Positions 32,558-41,639 of a DNA stretch of 64,000 bases are shown piece by piece (position 1 is the stretch's first letter; each line of letters begins with the position of its first letter). Made by a program: the position numbers and the translations under genes. The DNA comes from Verrucosispora sp. NA02020. GTDB lineage: Bacteria; Actinomycetota; Actinomycetes; Mycobacteriales; Micromonosporaceae. The notes under the pieces are model-generated. The model did not search any database and was not told the DNA's origin. It worked only from the letters and a program-made list of their open reading frames with translations. The stretch is taken from positions 5,084,001 to 5,148,000 of the forward strand of contig NZ_CP054923.1 in the NCBI RefSeq assembly GCF_013364215.1, in the 5' to 3' direction.

Positions 32558-33589
32558 TCAGGACGGACGGCGCGGCGGGACGCAGCAGACCGTGGGGCAG
32601 GTGTCCCACATCGGCAGCTCGCCGAGGCGACGGCGCATCTGCGCGCCGTCCGGGTCGATCCGCTCCCGGACCAGTTCCCGCACCATGGTCACGTAGCGCG
32701 GGTCGACGCCGGGGGTGGCGGCCCGGACGAAGTCCAGGCCGAGCTGCTTGGCGGTGTCCAACGCCTCGGTGTCCAGGTCCCACACCACCTCCAGGTGGTC
32801 CGAGACGAACCCGATCGGGCTGACCACCACGCCGGTCACACCCTGCTCGGCGAGGGCGGTCAGGTGGTCGTTGACGTCCGGCTCCAGCCACGGCACGTGC
32901 GGCGGGCCGGATCGGCTCTGCCAGACCAGGTCGTAGGGCAGGTCCGGGGCCGCTGCGGCGTGCACCAGCCGCGCCGTCTCGGCGAGCTGGGCGGTGTACC
33001 GGCCGCCGTGCGGACCGGCGCTGTCGGCCGCCGAGGTCGGCACCGAGTGGGCCGTGAAGACCAGCCGGGTGCTGTCCCGACGTGCCGGGTCGAGCCGGGT
33101 CAGGGCCTCGCGTACCGCGTCGACGTGCGGCTCGACGAAACCGGGATGGTCCCAGAACTGGCGCAGCTTCTCGATCACCGGCGCGTCGGCACCGACCGCC
33201 GCCCGGGCGGCGGTGACGTCCTCCTGGTACTGCCGGCAGGAGGAGTACCCGCCGTAGGCGCTGGTGACGAACGCCAGCGCCCGCCGTACGCCGTCGTCGC
33301 GCATCTGCGCCACGGTGTCGGCGAGCATCGGGTGCCAGTTCCGGTTGCCCCAGTAGACCGGCAGGTCGAGATCGTGGGCGGCGAAGTCCGCGCGGATCGC
33401 CGCGAGCAGGTCCCGACACTGCTGGTTGATCGGCGAGACCCCACCGAAGTGCTGGTAGTGCTCGGCCACCTCGGCCAGCCGCTCCGGCGGCACGCCCCGG
33501 CCCCGGGTCACGTTCTGGAGGAAGGGCAGCACGTCGTCCGGCCCCTCCGGGCCACCGAAGGAGAGCAGGACCACCGCGTCGTACGCCAT
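32558..33589 (-). CDS. hemH: Ferrochelatase (coproporphyrin ferrochelatase type)
   Basis: 343 residues. It inserts Fe2+ into the porphyrin; actinobacterial members act on coproporphyrin III (CpfC). Visible are 'VVLLSFGGPEGPDDV', 'FGGVSPINQQC', 'LVFTAHSVP' (catalytic His) and 'VVVSPIGFVSDHLEVVWDLD' (Glu of the active site). The C-terminus 'WDTCPTVCCVPP' and an internal 'YSSCRQYQ' supply Cys residues like those binding the [2Fe-2S] cluster of actinobacterial ferrochelatases. ATG at 33589. It follows fabG-inhA, as in mycobacteria, but a palindromic element separates them. Confidence 0.95.
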   Translation of the reverse strand: MAYDAVVLLSFGGPEGPDDVLPFLQNVTRGRGVPPERLAEVAEHYQHFGGVSPINQQCRDLLAAIRADFAAHDLDLPVYWGNRNWHPMLADTVAQMRDDGVRRALAFVTSAYGGYSSCRQYQEDVTAARAAVGADAPVIEKLRQFWDHPGFVEPHVDAVREALTRLDPARRDSTRLVFTAHSVPTSAADSAGPHGGRYTAQLAETARLVHAAAAPDLPYDLVWQSRSGPPHVPWLEPDVNDHLTALAEQGVTGVVVSPIGFVSDHLEVVWDLDTEALDTAKQLGLDFVRAATPGVDPRYVTMVRELVRERIDPDGAQMRRRLGELPMWDTCPTVCCVPPRRPS

Positions 33590-33671
33590 GGACCCATTCT
33601 TGCCGGTGGCCGGCGGCGCCCCGGCAACGCCCCCGGGTCGCCGGCGGTAACGCCGCCGGGTCCCGGACGTT

Positions 33672-33719
33672 AGGAAGGGTCCCCTGCTATACCGCAGGCG
33701 GTAGCAGGGGACCCTTCCT
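33672..33719. repeat. Dispersed palindromic element, copy 3
   Basis: AGGAAGGGTCCCCTGCTA at 33672-33689 is perfectly inverted at 33702-33719. The arms are the same as in copy 1 but the loop differs. It sits just after the stop of the InhA-like gene and before hemH, where it could attenuate read-through in an otherwise co-directional set. Confidence 0.85.
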
Positions 33720-33735
33720 TACATGCCTTACATGC

Positions 33736-34503
33736 CTAGGCACCGATGGCGTGATAGCCGCCGTCGACGTGCACGATCTCGCCCGTGGTGGCCGGGAACC
33801 AGTCGGACAGCAGCGCCAGACAGGCGCGCGCGGCCGGTTCCTGGTCGGCCAGGTTCCAGCCCAGCGGGGCCCGCTCGGACCAGGCGTCCTCGAACTGCTC
33901 GAAGCCGGGGATCGACTTGGCGGCCATGGTGCGCAGCGGCCCGGCGGCGACCAGGTTGCTGCGGATGCCCTGCTTGCCCAGGTGCAGGGCGAGGTAGCGG
34001 GAGGCGGACTCCAGTCCGGCCTTGGCCACGCCCATCCAGTCGTAGACCGGCCACGCCTGAGTCGCATCGAAGGTCAGGCCGACCACCGCGCCGCCCGGCG
34101 ACATCAGCGGCAGCGCCGCCGTCGCGAGCGACTTGTACGAGTACGTGGAGACGTGCAGCGCGGTCGCCACGTCCTCCCAGGAGGCGTCGAGGAAGCCGCC
34201 GCCGAGGCAGCTCTGCGGGGCGAACCCGATCGAGTGCACCACGCCGTCGAGCCCGTCGACGTGCTCCCGGACCTTGTCGGCCAGCCCGGCCAGGTGCGCG
34301 GGGTCGGTCACGTCCAGCTCGATGACGGGCGCCGGCTCCGGCAGCCGCTTGGCGATCCGCTGCACCAGCGAGAGCCGGCCGTACCCGGTGAGCACGACCT
34401 GCGCGCCGTTCTCCTGGGCGAGCTTCGCCACCGAGAAGGCGATGGAGGCGTCGGTGATGACGCCGGTGACGAGCAGCCGCTTACCGGCCAGCAGTCCGGA
34501 CAT
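33736..34503 (-). CDS. fabI: Enoyl-[acyl-carrier-protein] reductase, InhA type
   Basis: 255 residues. It catalyses the NADH-dependent last step of fatty-acid elongation. 'LLVTGVITDASIAFSVAKLA' is the InhA-like glycine loop, 'GVVHSIGFAP' follows, and the active site is 'YDWMGVAKAG' (Tyr and Lys) after 'GLTFDATQAWP'. The tail 'VHVDGGYHAIGA' is typical. The sequence is closer in style to mycobacterial InhA than to E. coli FabI. It is 23 bp downstream of fabG, and the two form one operon of the fatty-acid synthesis cycle. Confidence 0.95.
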   Translation of the reverse strand: MSGLLAGKRLLVTGVITDASIAFSVAKLAQENGAQVVLTGYGRLSLVQRIAKRLPEPAPVIELDVTDPAHLAGLADKVREHVDGLDGVVHSIGFAPQSCLGGGFLDASWEDVATALHVSTYSYKSLATAALPLMSPGGAVVGLTFDATQAWPVYDWMGVAKAGLESASRYLALHLGKQGIRSNLVAAGPLRTMAAKSIPGFEQFEDAWSERAPLGWNLADQEPAARACLALLSDWFPATTGEIVHVDGGYHAIGA

Positions 34504-34526
34504 TACTCATTCCTCCGTGCTCAGGG

Positions 34527-35787
<1,261 letters not shown>

Positions 35788-35817
35788 CCACGCGCCCCGA
35801 CCGCACGACCACGCCGG

Positions 35818-36768
35818 TCAGAGCATCCGGGACGACCAGAGCAGGCTGAACGCCCCGGCGCAGAGCGCCAGCAACAGGGCGATGCCGGCGTACCACTGGG
35901 TGATCTCCCGCGCCTCGGTCCGGAAACCGATCGAGCTGCCCATGTCCTGGTACACCTGCTTGAGCTCGGTGACCGTGGCCGCCTCGTAGAAGTAGCCCTC
36001 GGTCGTCTCGGCCAACTCGGCCAACGCCATCCGGTCCACCGGCACCCGCTGCAACTGCCCACCGATGTCCACGTGCCCGGTGTCGGTGCCGAAGGCGATG
36101 GTGGAGACCGGTACGTTCGCCGCCTGCGCCGCCGCAGCCGCCTCCTCCACCGACCGACCGGCCGTGCGGAAGCCGTCGGAGAGCAGCACGATCCGGGCCG
36201 GCGGGATACCCGCCGCACCGTCGGCCGGCACCGAGCGGATCGCCTCCAGGCAGGTGAAGACCGCCTCACCGGTGGCGGTCGCCTCGGCCAGCACCAGCCC
36301 GTCGATGGCACTGGTCACCGCCGGGCGGTCCTTGGTCGGCGGCACCAGCACGTTGGCCGACTTCGCGAACGACACCAGCCCGACGTTGTAGCTCTCGGGC
36401 AGTTCCCCGACGAACTGCTTGGCCGCCTCCTGCGCGGCCTCCAGCCGGCTCGGCGCCACGTCGTCCGCCTGCATCGACAGCGACACGTCGATGGCCAACA
36501 TGATCGTGGCCCGCTCCAGCGGCTCCCGGGTGTCCATCGCCGGACGGGCCAGCGCACCGGCCAGCACCAGCAGGGCCAGCAGGAACGCGGTCGCGGGTAC
36601 GTGCCGACGCCAGCCCAACCCCTTCGGCGCCACGGTCCGCAGCAGGTCGACGTTGGTGAACCGCATCGCGTACTCGCGACGGCGGAACTGCCGCCACACG
36701 TACAACGCGGCGAGGGCCAGCACCGGCAGCACCGCCAGCAGCCACCACGGTTGGAGCAGTCGGATCAT
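35818..36768 (-). CDS. VWA-domain membrane protein (BatA-like)
   Basis: 316 residues. N-terminal membrane helices ('PWWLLAVLPVLALAALYVW', 'ATAFLLALLVLAGALA') flank a short segment. A von Willebrand A domain follows with the MIDAS 'AIDVSLSMQADDV' (DxSxS), the Thr around 'AEATATGEAV' and 'ARIVLLSDGFRTAG' (Asp). A C-terminal helix ('WYAGIALLLALCAGAFSLLW') closes it. With the DUF58 and MoxR proteins upstream it forms the MoxR-DUF58-VWA module thought to act in envelope protein maturation. The start overlaps the DUF58 stop (ATGA). Confidence 0.9.
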   Translation of the reverse strand: MIRLLQPWWLLAVLPVLALAALYVWRQFRRREYAMRFTNVDLLRTVAPKGLGWRRHVPATAFLLALLVLAGALARPAMDTREPLERATIMLAIDVSLSMQADDVAPSRLEAAQEAAKQFVGELPESYNVGLVSFAKSANVLVPPTKDRPAVTSAIDGLVLAEATATGEAVFTCLEAIRSVPADGAAGIPPARIVLLSDGFRTAGRSVEEAAAAAQAANVPVSTIAFGTDTGHVDIGGQLQRVPVDRMALAELAETTEGYFYEAATVTELKQVYQDMGSSIGFRTEAREITQWYAGIALLLALCAGAFSLLWSSRML

Positions 36769-37760
36769 CGTGTCGTCCCCCGGGTGCGGGCGTGCCGCTG
36801 GGCGGCCACGAAACGCACCATGTCCAGCAGCCAGTCTCGGTCCGTACGAAGTCGCAGGTGCGCGGCGCCGGCCGCGCGCATCGCGGCGGAGATCTCCGCC
36901 CGCTGGGCGGCGGCGGCCGCCGCGTAGCGGTGCCGCAGGCTCGGGTCGGCGGTCTGCACCTCGTGCAGTTCCCCGGTCTCCGGGTCCACCACCGGCAACA
37001 CCCCCACGTCCGGCAGTTCCAGCTCACGCGGGTCGACCACCTCGATCGCCAGCACGTCGTGGCGTACCCGCAGCTTGCGCAGCGGCCGGGCCCACTGGGC
37101 CGGCGGGGCGAGGAAGTCGGAGACGACCACCGCGACACCGCGTCGCCGCGGCGGGCGGTTGAGCATGTCGATCAGCGCACCGAGATCGCCCCGACCCGGC
37201 TGGATCGGGGTGCCGGCGATGGCGCGCAGCATGCCCTGTGCCTCCTTGCGCCCGGACCGGGCGGGCAGCCGGACCAGACGCCCCGGCCCGGCCGGCTCGG
37301 GCGTCGCCCGCCAGCCCAGCCGGGCGGCGGGACGCTCACCGCCGCTGCCCACCACCGCACCGATCCGGTTGCCGCCCCGCACGGTCAGGTGCGTGATCGC
37401 CGCCACGGCGGCCACCACCACGTCCCGTTTGAGCCACCGGCCGGTGCCGAAGTCCAGGCTGGCCGAGAGGTCCACCGCCAGCCACGTCTCCAACTCCCGG
37501 TCGGCCACCGTACGCCGCACGTGCGCCGTGGTGGTCCGCGCGGTCACCGGCCAGTCCATCCGCCGGACGTCGTCACCGGGCCGGTACTCCCGCGACTCCC
37601 CCGCCTCGCTGCCCGGGCCGGGCAGCAGACCGGCGTAGTCGCCCTGCAACAGCCCGTCCAGCTTCCGGGTGACCATCAGCTGCAAGCGGGACAGCACCGC
37701 GCCGGAGCGGTTGTCCGCCACGTTCGGTGGCTGCTGGGATGGAGGGGTGCTCGGGGTCAC
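36765..37760 (-). CDS. DUF58-domain protein
   Basis: 331 residues. The core 'YRPGDDVRRMDWPVTARTTT' is the DUF58 signature, followed by a VWA-like C-terminal half ('LAVDLSASLDFGTG', 'GVAVVVSDFLAPPAQW'). The GTG at 37760 overlaps the MoxR stop by four bases, and its stop overlaps the VWA gene start. The three are therefore translationally coupled. A longer upstream extension in the same frame is antisense-like sequence over moxR and was excluded. Confidence 0.92.
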   Translation of the reverse strand: MTPSTPPSQQPPNVADNRSGAVLSRLQLMVTRKLDGLLQGDYAGLLPGPGSEAGESREYRPGDDVRRMDWPVTARTTTAHVRRTVADRELETWLAVDLSASLDFGTGRWLKRDVVVAAVAAITHLTVRGGNRIGAVVGSGGERPAARLGWRATPEPAGPGRLVRLPARSGRKEAQGMLRAIAGTPIQPGRGDLGALIDMLNRPPRRRGVAVVVSDFLAPPAQWARPLRKLRVRHDVLAIEVVDPRELELPDVGVLPVVDPETGELHEVQTADPSLRHRYAAAAAAQRAEISAAMRAAGAAHLRLRTDRDWLLDMVRFVAAQRHARTRGTTR

Positions 37761-38860
37761 GGCCGCTGCCCGGGCCACCCCGAGGTCGGCGCCACCGCAC
37801 CCGGTGGCGTGGCCTGCTGCCGGGGCGCCACCGACGGCAGCGGGATGGTCGACATCACCCGGTGCACCACGTGGTCGGCGGGCACGTCGTCGGCGAGCGC
37901 GTCGTAGCTGAGCACCAGGCGGTGACGCAGGATGTCCGGCGCGATGTCCTGCACGTCCTGCGGCAGGGCGTAGTCCCGGCCCCGCAGCAGCGCCAGCGCC
38001 CGGGTCGCCCGGACCAACCCGAGCGAGGCCCGTGGGCTGGCACCGTACTGGATCAGTTGCGCCACGTCGGGCATGCCGTGCTCGGCCGGCGTACGCGTGG
38101 CCAGCACCAGCCGGACCGCGTAGTCGACCAACGCGTTGTGCACGAAGACCTGGTCCGCCTTCTGTTGCAGGGCGATCAGGTCGGCGGTGTCGAAGACGGC
38201 GGTGGGTTCGGGCGGGGACACCCCCATCCGGTAGACGATCTCCCGCTCCTCGGCGTCGGTGGGATAGCCCACCACGATCTTCATGAGGAACCGGTCCCGC
38301 TGCGCCTCCGGCAGCGGGTAGACGCCCTCCTGCTCGATCGGGTTCTGCGTCGCCATCACCAGGAACGGATTGGGCACCCGGTGCGTCTCGCCGCCGATCG
38401 AGACCTGACGCTCGCTCATCACCTCCAGCAGCGCCGACTGCACCTTCGCCGGCGCCCGGTTGATCTCGTCGGCGAGCAGGAAGTTGACGAACACCGGCCC
38501 CAGCTCGACGTCGAACTTCTCGCTGGACTGCCGATAGATCCGGGTACCCATGATGTCGGCCGGCACCAGGTCCGGGGTGAACTGCACCCGGGCGAACGAC
38601 CCGCCGACCACGCGGGCGAGCGTCTCCACCGCGAGCGTCTTGGCCACTCCGGGTACGCCCTCCAGCAGGCAGTGTCCCCGGGCCAGCAGCGCCACGAACA
38701 TCCGTTCGACCATCCGGTCCTGCCCGACGATCACCCGCTTGATCTCGAACAGCGCCCGCTCCAGCAGCGTGGCGTCCTGGGCCGGAGTGGTCGGCGGCGA
38801 GACCGCCGGGGGCGTTGCCCCGTTCGGCGTCGGAGCGTCGGGCGTGGTCGGCTGGGCCAC
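37757..38860 (-). CDS. MoxR-family AAA+ ATPase
   Basis: 367 residues. A Pro/Thr-rich N-terminus (1-30) precedes the AAA+ core: Walker A 'LLEGVPGVAKTLAVE', Walker B 'LLADEINRAPAKVQSALLE', sensor 1 'VMATQNPIEQEGVYPLPEAQ' and the arginine-finger segment 'RDRFLMK'. MoxR ATPases act as chaperones for partner VWA proteins, encoded just downstream. The GTG at 38860 has GTGGAGGAC upstream. Homologous gene order to Rv1479-Rv1481 of M. tuberculosis is noted from memory. Confidence 0.95.
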   Translation of the reverse strand: MAQPTTPDAPTPNGATPPAVSPPTTPAQDATLLERALFEIKRVIVGQDRMVERMFVALLARGHCLLEGVPGVAKTLAVETLARVVGGSFARVQFTPDLVPADIMGTRIYRQSSEKFDVELGPVFVNFLLADEINRAPAKVQSALLEVMSERQVSIGGETHRVPNPFLVMATQNPIEQEGVYPLPEAQRDRFLMKIVVGYPTDAEEREIVYRMGVSPPEPTAVFDTADLIALQQKADQVFVHNALVDYAVRLVLATRTPAEHGMPDVAQLIQYGASPRASLGLVRATRALALLRGRDYALPQDVQDIAPDILRHRLVLSYDALADDVPADHVVHRVMSTIPLPSVAPRQQATPPGAVAPTSGWPGQRP

Positions 38861-39031
38861 CGGTCCTCCACAGCGTGCTCGGTCGTAGCGGCGTGTGCGT
38901 CACCAAGCCTCGCATGCCCGACTGAGTACCGACTGTGGGAGCGACCGATTTCCGCCACGCCGTTGCCCGCCAGGCGAATCGCCGATCGCCAGTGGACAGA
39001 TGCCGCCCCCGCGTGTGTACCATTCTTCCGT

Positions 39032-39063
39032 CGCCGGGCGGCTTCCCCCGTGGCCGCCCGGCG
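39032..39063. promoter_or_regulatory. Perfect 11-bp hairpin in the moxR/small-protein divergent region
   Basis: CGCCGGGCGGC (39032-39042) is perfectly inverted as GCCGCCCGGCG (39053-39063), 10 bases between. It lies 21 bp upstream of the -10 candidate TAGACT (39084-39089), over the -35 region of the leaderless gene at 39097. It could be an operator or a structural element. Confidence 0.5.
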
Positions 39064-39083
39064 CTCACTCATTCCCGTCGCCC

Positions 39084-39089
39084 TAGACT
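39084..39089 (+). promoter_or_regulatory. Leaderless-type -10 element (TAGACT)
   Basis: TAGACT ends seven bases before the ATG at 39097, with no ribosome site between, so translation probably begins on a leaderless message. This promoter would feed the whole chain of overlapping cistrons to 41639. Confidence 0.55.
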
Positions 39090-39096
39090 GGGTGCG

Positions 39097-39327
39097 ATGG
39101 ACGATTCCGACACCTCCGCCGAGGCTCTGATCTGTTCGGCCCGTGGATGTCGCGCCTCCGCCGGGTGGGCACTGCGCTGGAACAACCCACGCCTGCACAC
39201 ACCTGAGCGACGCAAGACGTGGCTCGCCTGTGACCTCCACCGTCCCTCGCTCGGCGACTTCCTCACCGCGCGGGGCTTCCTGCGCGAGGTCGCCCCGCTC
39301 CCGGGATCGCCTACGCTCGAAGAGTGA
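39097..39327 (+). CDS. Small Cys/His protein, conserved in actinobacteria
   Basis: 76 residues. 'ICSARGCRASAGWALRWNNP' and 'KTWLACDLHRPSLGDFL' carry a CxxxxC...CxxH set that could bind zinc. Proteins of this kind are widespread in actinobacteria and sometimes mislabelled as acetone carboxylase; real function unknown. The ATG at 39097 is supported by the leaderless promoter. Its stop overlaps, by GTGA, the start of a frame that runs into the 56-bp repeats. Confidence 0.8.
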   Translation: MDDSDTSAEALICSARGCRASAGWALRWNNPRLHTPERRKTWLACDLHRPSLGDFLTARGFLREVAPLPGSPTLEE

Positions 39328-39410
39328 ACGCGTACAACGGCTACTTGATGGTGAGCGCGAGGAGTGAGCTTGCGAGCCCCGCAGTCGCGAACGAAAGGCC
39401 AGCTCGGTGA
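39324..39410 (+). CDS. Candidate mini-ORF 1 (28 residues), repeat-encoded
   Basis: GTG at 39324 overlaps the stop of the previous gene by GTGA. Nine codons ('VNAYNGYLM') lead in frame into repeat unit 1, which supplies 'VSARSELASPAVANERPAR' and a stop overlapping the GTG of unit 2. No homology or function is known. It is listed because of the exact start-stop coupling with both neighbours. Confidence 0.4.
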   Translation: MNAYNGYLMVSARSELASPAVANERPAR

Positions 39411-39470
39411 GCGCGAGGAGTGAGCTTGCGAGCCCCGCAGTCGCGAACGAAAGACGTGCTCAGTGAGCGA
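39351..39470 (+). repeat. 56-bp tandem direct repeat, two full copies plus partial third
   Basis: Units start at 39351 and 39407 and share the first 47 bases, beginning GTGAGCGCGAGGAGTGAGC and ending GAACGAAAG. The last nine bases vary. A third partial copy (GTGAGCGA) at 39463 is the start of the downstream gene. I have a recollection of similar core sequences being dispersed in Micromonospora genomes, which cannot be checked here. Each unit encodes a mini-ORF closed by a GTGA overlap. Confidence 0.9.
39407..39466 (+). CDS. Candidate mini-ORF 2 (19 residues), repeat-encoded
   Basis: GTG at 39407 to TGA at 39466 gives 'VSARSELASPAVANERRAQ', nearly identical to the unit 1 product. The stop overlaps, by GTGA, the start codon of the PH-domain gene at 39463. 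Frame, start and stop are reproduced because the period (56) equals the ORF length (60) minus the 4-base overlap. Probably acts, if at all, by translational coupling. Confidence 0.4.
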   Translation: MSARSELASPAVANERRAQ

Positions 39471-39984
39471 TGACGCCCCGAACGCCCCGGCATCGGCCGG
39501 GCCGCTCGAACCCTGGCCGGACACCGTACGGTGGCAGTCGATCTCGTCCGACCTGATCTGGGTGGAGCTGCTGCGGCTGTCCGCCGTGGTGGTCGTCGTC
39601 TCGGCGGGCATCGGCATCGGCTGGGCGCTCAGCGGCACCTGGCCGTTCGGCGCGGCGCTCGGTGCCGTGCTGCTGTTCGCGGTCTGGCGGGCGGTGACCA
39701 TCGTCCGCGCGGTACGCGCCTGGGGCTACGCCGAACGTGAGGACGATCTCCTGGTCCGGCACGGGCTGCTGGTGCGCCGCCTGTCCATCGTGCCGTACTC
39801 CCGGATGCAGTTCGTCGACGTCAGCGCCGGTCCGTTGGAGCGCGCGTTCGACCTGGCGACCGTGCAGTTGCACACTGCGGCGGCCGCCAGTGACGCCCGC
39901 GTGCCGGGTCTGCGGCCGGCCGAGGCGTCCCGGCTGCGTGACCGGCTCACCGCGCTGGGCGAGGACCGGGCGGAAGGGCTGTGA
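39463..39984 (+). CDS. Bacterial PH-domain membrane protein (YdbS-like)
   Basis: 173 residues. Two membrane segments ('LLRLSAVVVVVSAGIGIGWA', 'WPFGAALGAVLLFAVWRAV') are followed by one bPH2 domain ('REDDLLVRHGLLVRRLSIVP', 'RMQFVDVSAGPLERAFDLAT'). YdbS/YdbT pairs are envelope proteins of unclear mechanism, implicated in resistance to some antimicrobial peptides in Bacillus. The GTG start lies inside the partial third repeat copy, and the stop overlaps the YdbT-like gene (GTGA). The start may originally have belonged to a longer frame from 39324. Confidence 0.88.
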   Translation: MSDDAPNAPASAGPLEPWPDTVRWQSISSDLIWVELLRLSAVVVVVSAGIGIGWALSGTWPFGAALGAVLLFAVWRAVTIVRAVRAWGYAEREDDLLVRHGLLVRRLSIVPYSRMQFVDVSAGPLERAFDLATVQLHTAAAASDARVPGLRPAEASRLRDRLTALGEDRAEGL

Positions 39985-41639
39985 CGGGCCCGGTCGGGTC
40001 GGCACCGGACCGGCCCGAGCCCCGTACGGGCGACGTGGCGCCACCGGTCGCCCATCCGGGACCGCCCGGCACCCCCACGGCGCCGCCGCCGGAGCAGTCC
40101 CTGGGCGGGCCGCCGGCACGGCCCGAGACACCTGCCCCACCGGTCGTCGCCGGTGCGCCGTACCCGCACGCGACGCCCCACCAGCCGTACCCGCCATATC
40201 CGCCCGGGACGCCCCACCAGCCGGGCGCGTCCTCCCCGCAGGGGGCGCCGTACCCGCACGGGGGGCCCTACCCGCCGTATCCCGGCGGTGCGCCGGACAC
40301 GGCGCAGGCGCGGCAGCGGCTGCACCCGCTGAGCCCGGCGCTGCACGGCGCGAAGTCGCTGGCCGTGGTCATCGCCGGGCTGTCCTGGTCGACGCTGTCC
40401 CGGGTCGGGTTCGGGTGGTTCGTGACCATGGTGATCGTGCTCGCGCTCGGCGCGACCGTGCTGGCCGTGATCAGTTGGTACTACACGGGCTACCAGGTGG
40501 TGGGCCGGGAACTGCGTATCCACGAGGGGCTGCTCTGGCGACGGACCCGGGCCATTCCGCTGGAACGGCTCCAGGCCGTCGAGGTGGTCCGCCCGCTGCT
40601 GGCGCAGCTCACCGGCCTGGCCGAACTGCGGCTGGAGGTGGTCGGGGGCGGCAAGACGGAGGCGCCGCTGGCGTACCTCAGCGTCGCGGAGGCGTCCGCG
40701 TTGCGGCAGCGGTTGCTGGCGCTCGCGGGCGGGCCGGCCGTCGCCCCGGCCCGTCCGGACGCGGTGGCGTCGGGCGAGTCGGCGGACCAGGAGACGGCAC
40801 CGGCGGACGACGGGACGGCCGGCCCGCCGCCGGGACGCCCGTTGCACGCGGTCGAGAACCGGGACCTGCTGATCAGCCAGTTGCTGACCCCGCAGGCGTT
40901 CCTGCTGCCGATCGGCGTGGCCTTCGTCACCGTGCAGTTCCTGTCCGAGGGATCGTGGTCGTTCATCGCGGTGGCGAGCACGCTGACCGCGATGGCGGGC
41001 ATCCTGCTGCAACCCGTGCGTCGGGTGCTCGACGACTGGCGGTTCCAGCTCGCGCGGGACGCCGACCGGCTGCGCATCCGCAACGGCCTGCTGGAGACGC
41101 GGGTGCAGACGGTGCCGCTGCACCGGGTGCAGACGGTCGGGATGACCTGGCCGTTGCTCTGGCGGATGAAGGGCTGGCTGCGGATGCGCCTGGAGGTGGC
41201 GGGCTACGCCGCGGGCGAGGCCGACCAGCGCAACCGACCGGACCGTCTGCTGCCCGTGGGGGACCTGGCGACCGGCGAGATCATCCTCGCCGAGGTGCTG
41301 CCCGGGGTCACCCTGGCGTCGTTGCCGCTGGTCCCGCCGCCGACCCGGGCCCGCTGGGTGAACCCGCTGAGCCGTCAGGTGCTCGGCGCGGGGCTGACCG
41401 ACGAGGTCTTCGCCGTCCGGTCCGGGCTGCTCACCCGCCAACTGACGATGGTGCCGTACGCCCGGTTCCAGAGCGTCCGGGTGGTGCAGGGCCCGATCCA
41501 GCGGCTGCTCGGCCTGGCGACCGTGCACGTGGACACCGCCGGTGGGGCCGGCGCGGCGGCGGTCGACCGTGACCTCGCCGACGCCTGGGCGCTGGCGGCG
41601 GAGCTGACCGCCCGGGGTCGGGCCGCCCGTCGCGGCTAG
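39981..41639 (+). CDS. Bacterial PH-domain membrane protein (YdbT-like)
   Basis: 552 residues. A Pro/Tyr/Gly-rich disordered N-terminus (about 1-110, with repeated PYP and PPG units) precedes paired membrane helices and three bPH2 domains ('LRIHEGLLWRRTRAIPLERL', 'LRIRNGLLETRVQTVPLHRV', 'FAVRSGLLTRQLTMVPYARF'). The organisation matches YdbT, which functions with YdbS encoded just upstream. The stop codon TAG lies within the left arm of a MITE-like palindrome, so the insertion may have altered the original C-terminus. Confidence 0.88.
   Translation: MTGPVGSAPDRPEPRTGDVAPPVAHPGPPGTPTAPPPEQSLGGPPARPETPAPPVVAGAPYPHATPHQPYPPYPPGTPHQPGASSPQGAPYPHGGPYPPYPGGAPDTAQARQRLHPLSPALHGAKSLAVVIAGLSWSTLSRVGFGWFVTMVIVLALGATVLAVISWYYTGYQVVGRELRIHEGLLWRRTRAIPLERLQAVEVVRPLLAQLTGLAELRLEVVGGGKTEAPLAYLSVAEASALRQRLLALAGGPAVAPARPDAVASGESADQETAPADDGTAGPPPGRPLHAVENRDLLISQLLTPQAFLLPIGVAFVTVQFLSEGSWSFIAVASTLTAMAGILLQPVRRVLDDWRFQLARDADRLRIRNGLLETRVQTVPLHRVQTVGMTWPLLWRMKGWLRMRLEVAGYAAGEADQRNRPDRLLPVGDLATGEIILAEVLPGVTLASLPLVPPPTRARWVNPLSRQVLGAGLTDEVFAVRSGLLTRQLTMVPYARFQSVRVVQGPIQRLLGLATVHVDTAGGAGAAAVDRDLADAWALAAELTARGRAARRG

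Noticed and set aside
36765..39068. 767-codon extension of the DUF58 gene through moxR
   Set aside because: The added part is an alternative frame of moxR; a GTG with GTGA overlap at 37760 gives the normal DUF58 length.
39370..39423. Alternative TTG frame across the two repeat units preceded by GAGGAG
   Set aside because: Weak start, and unlike the GTG frames it does not couple to the flanking genes.
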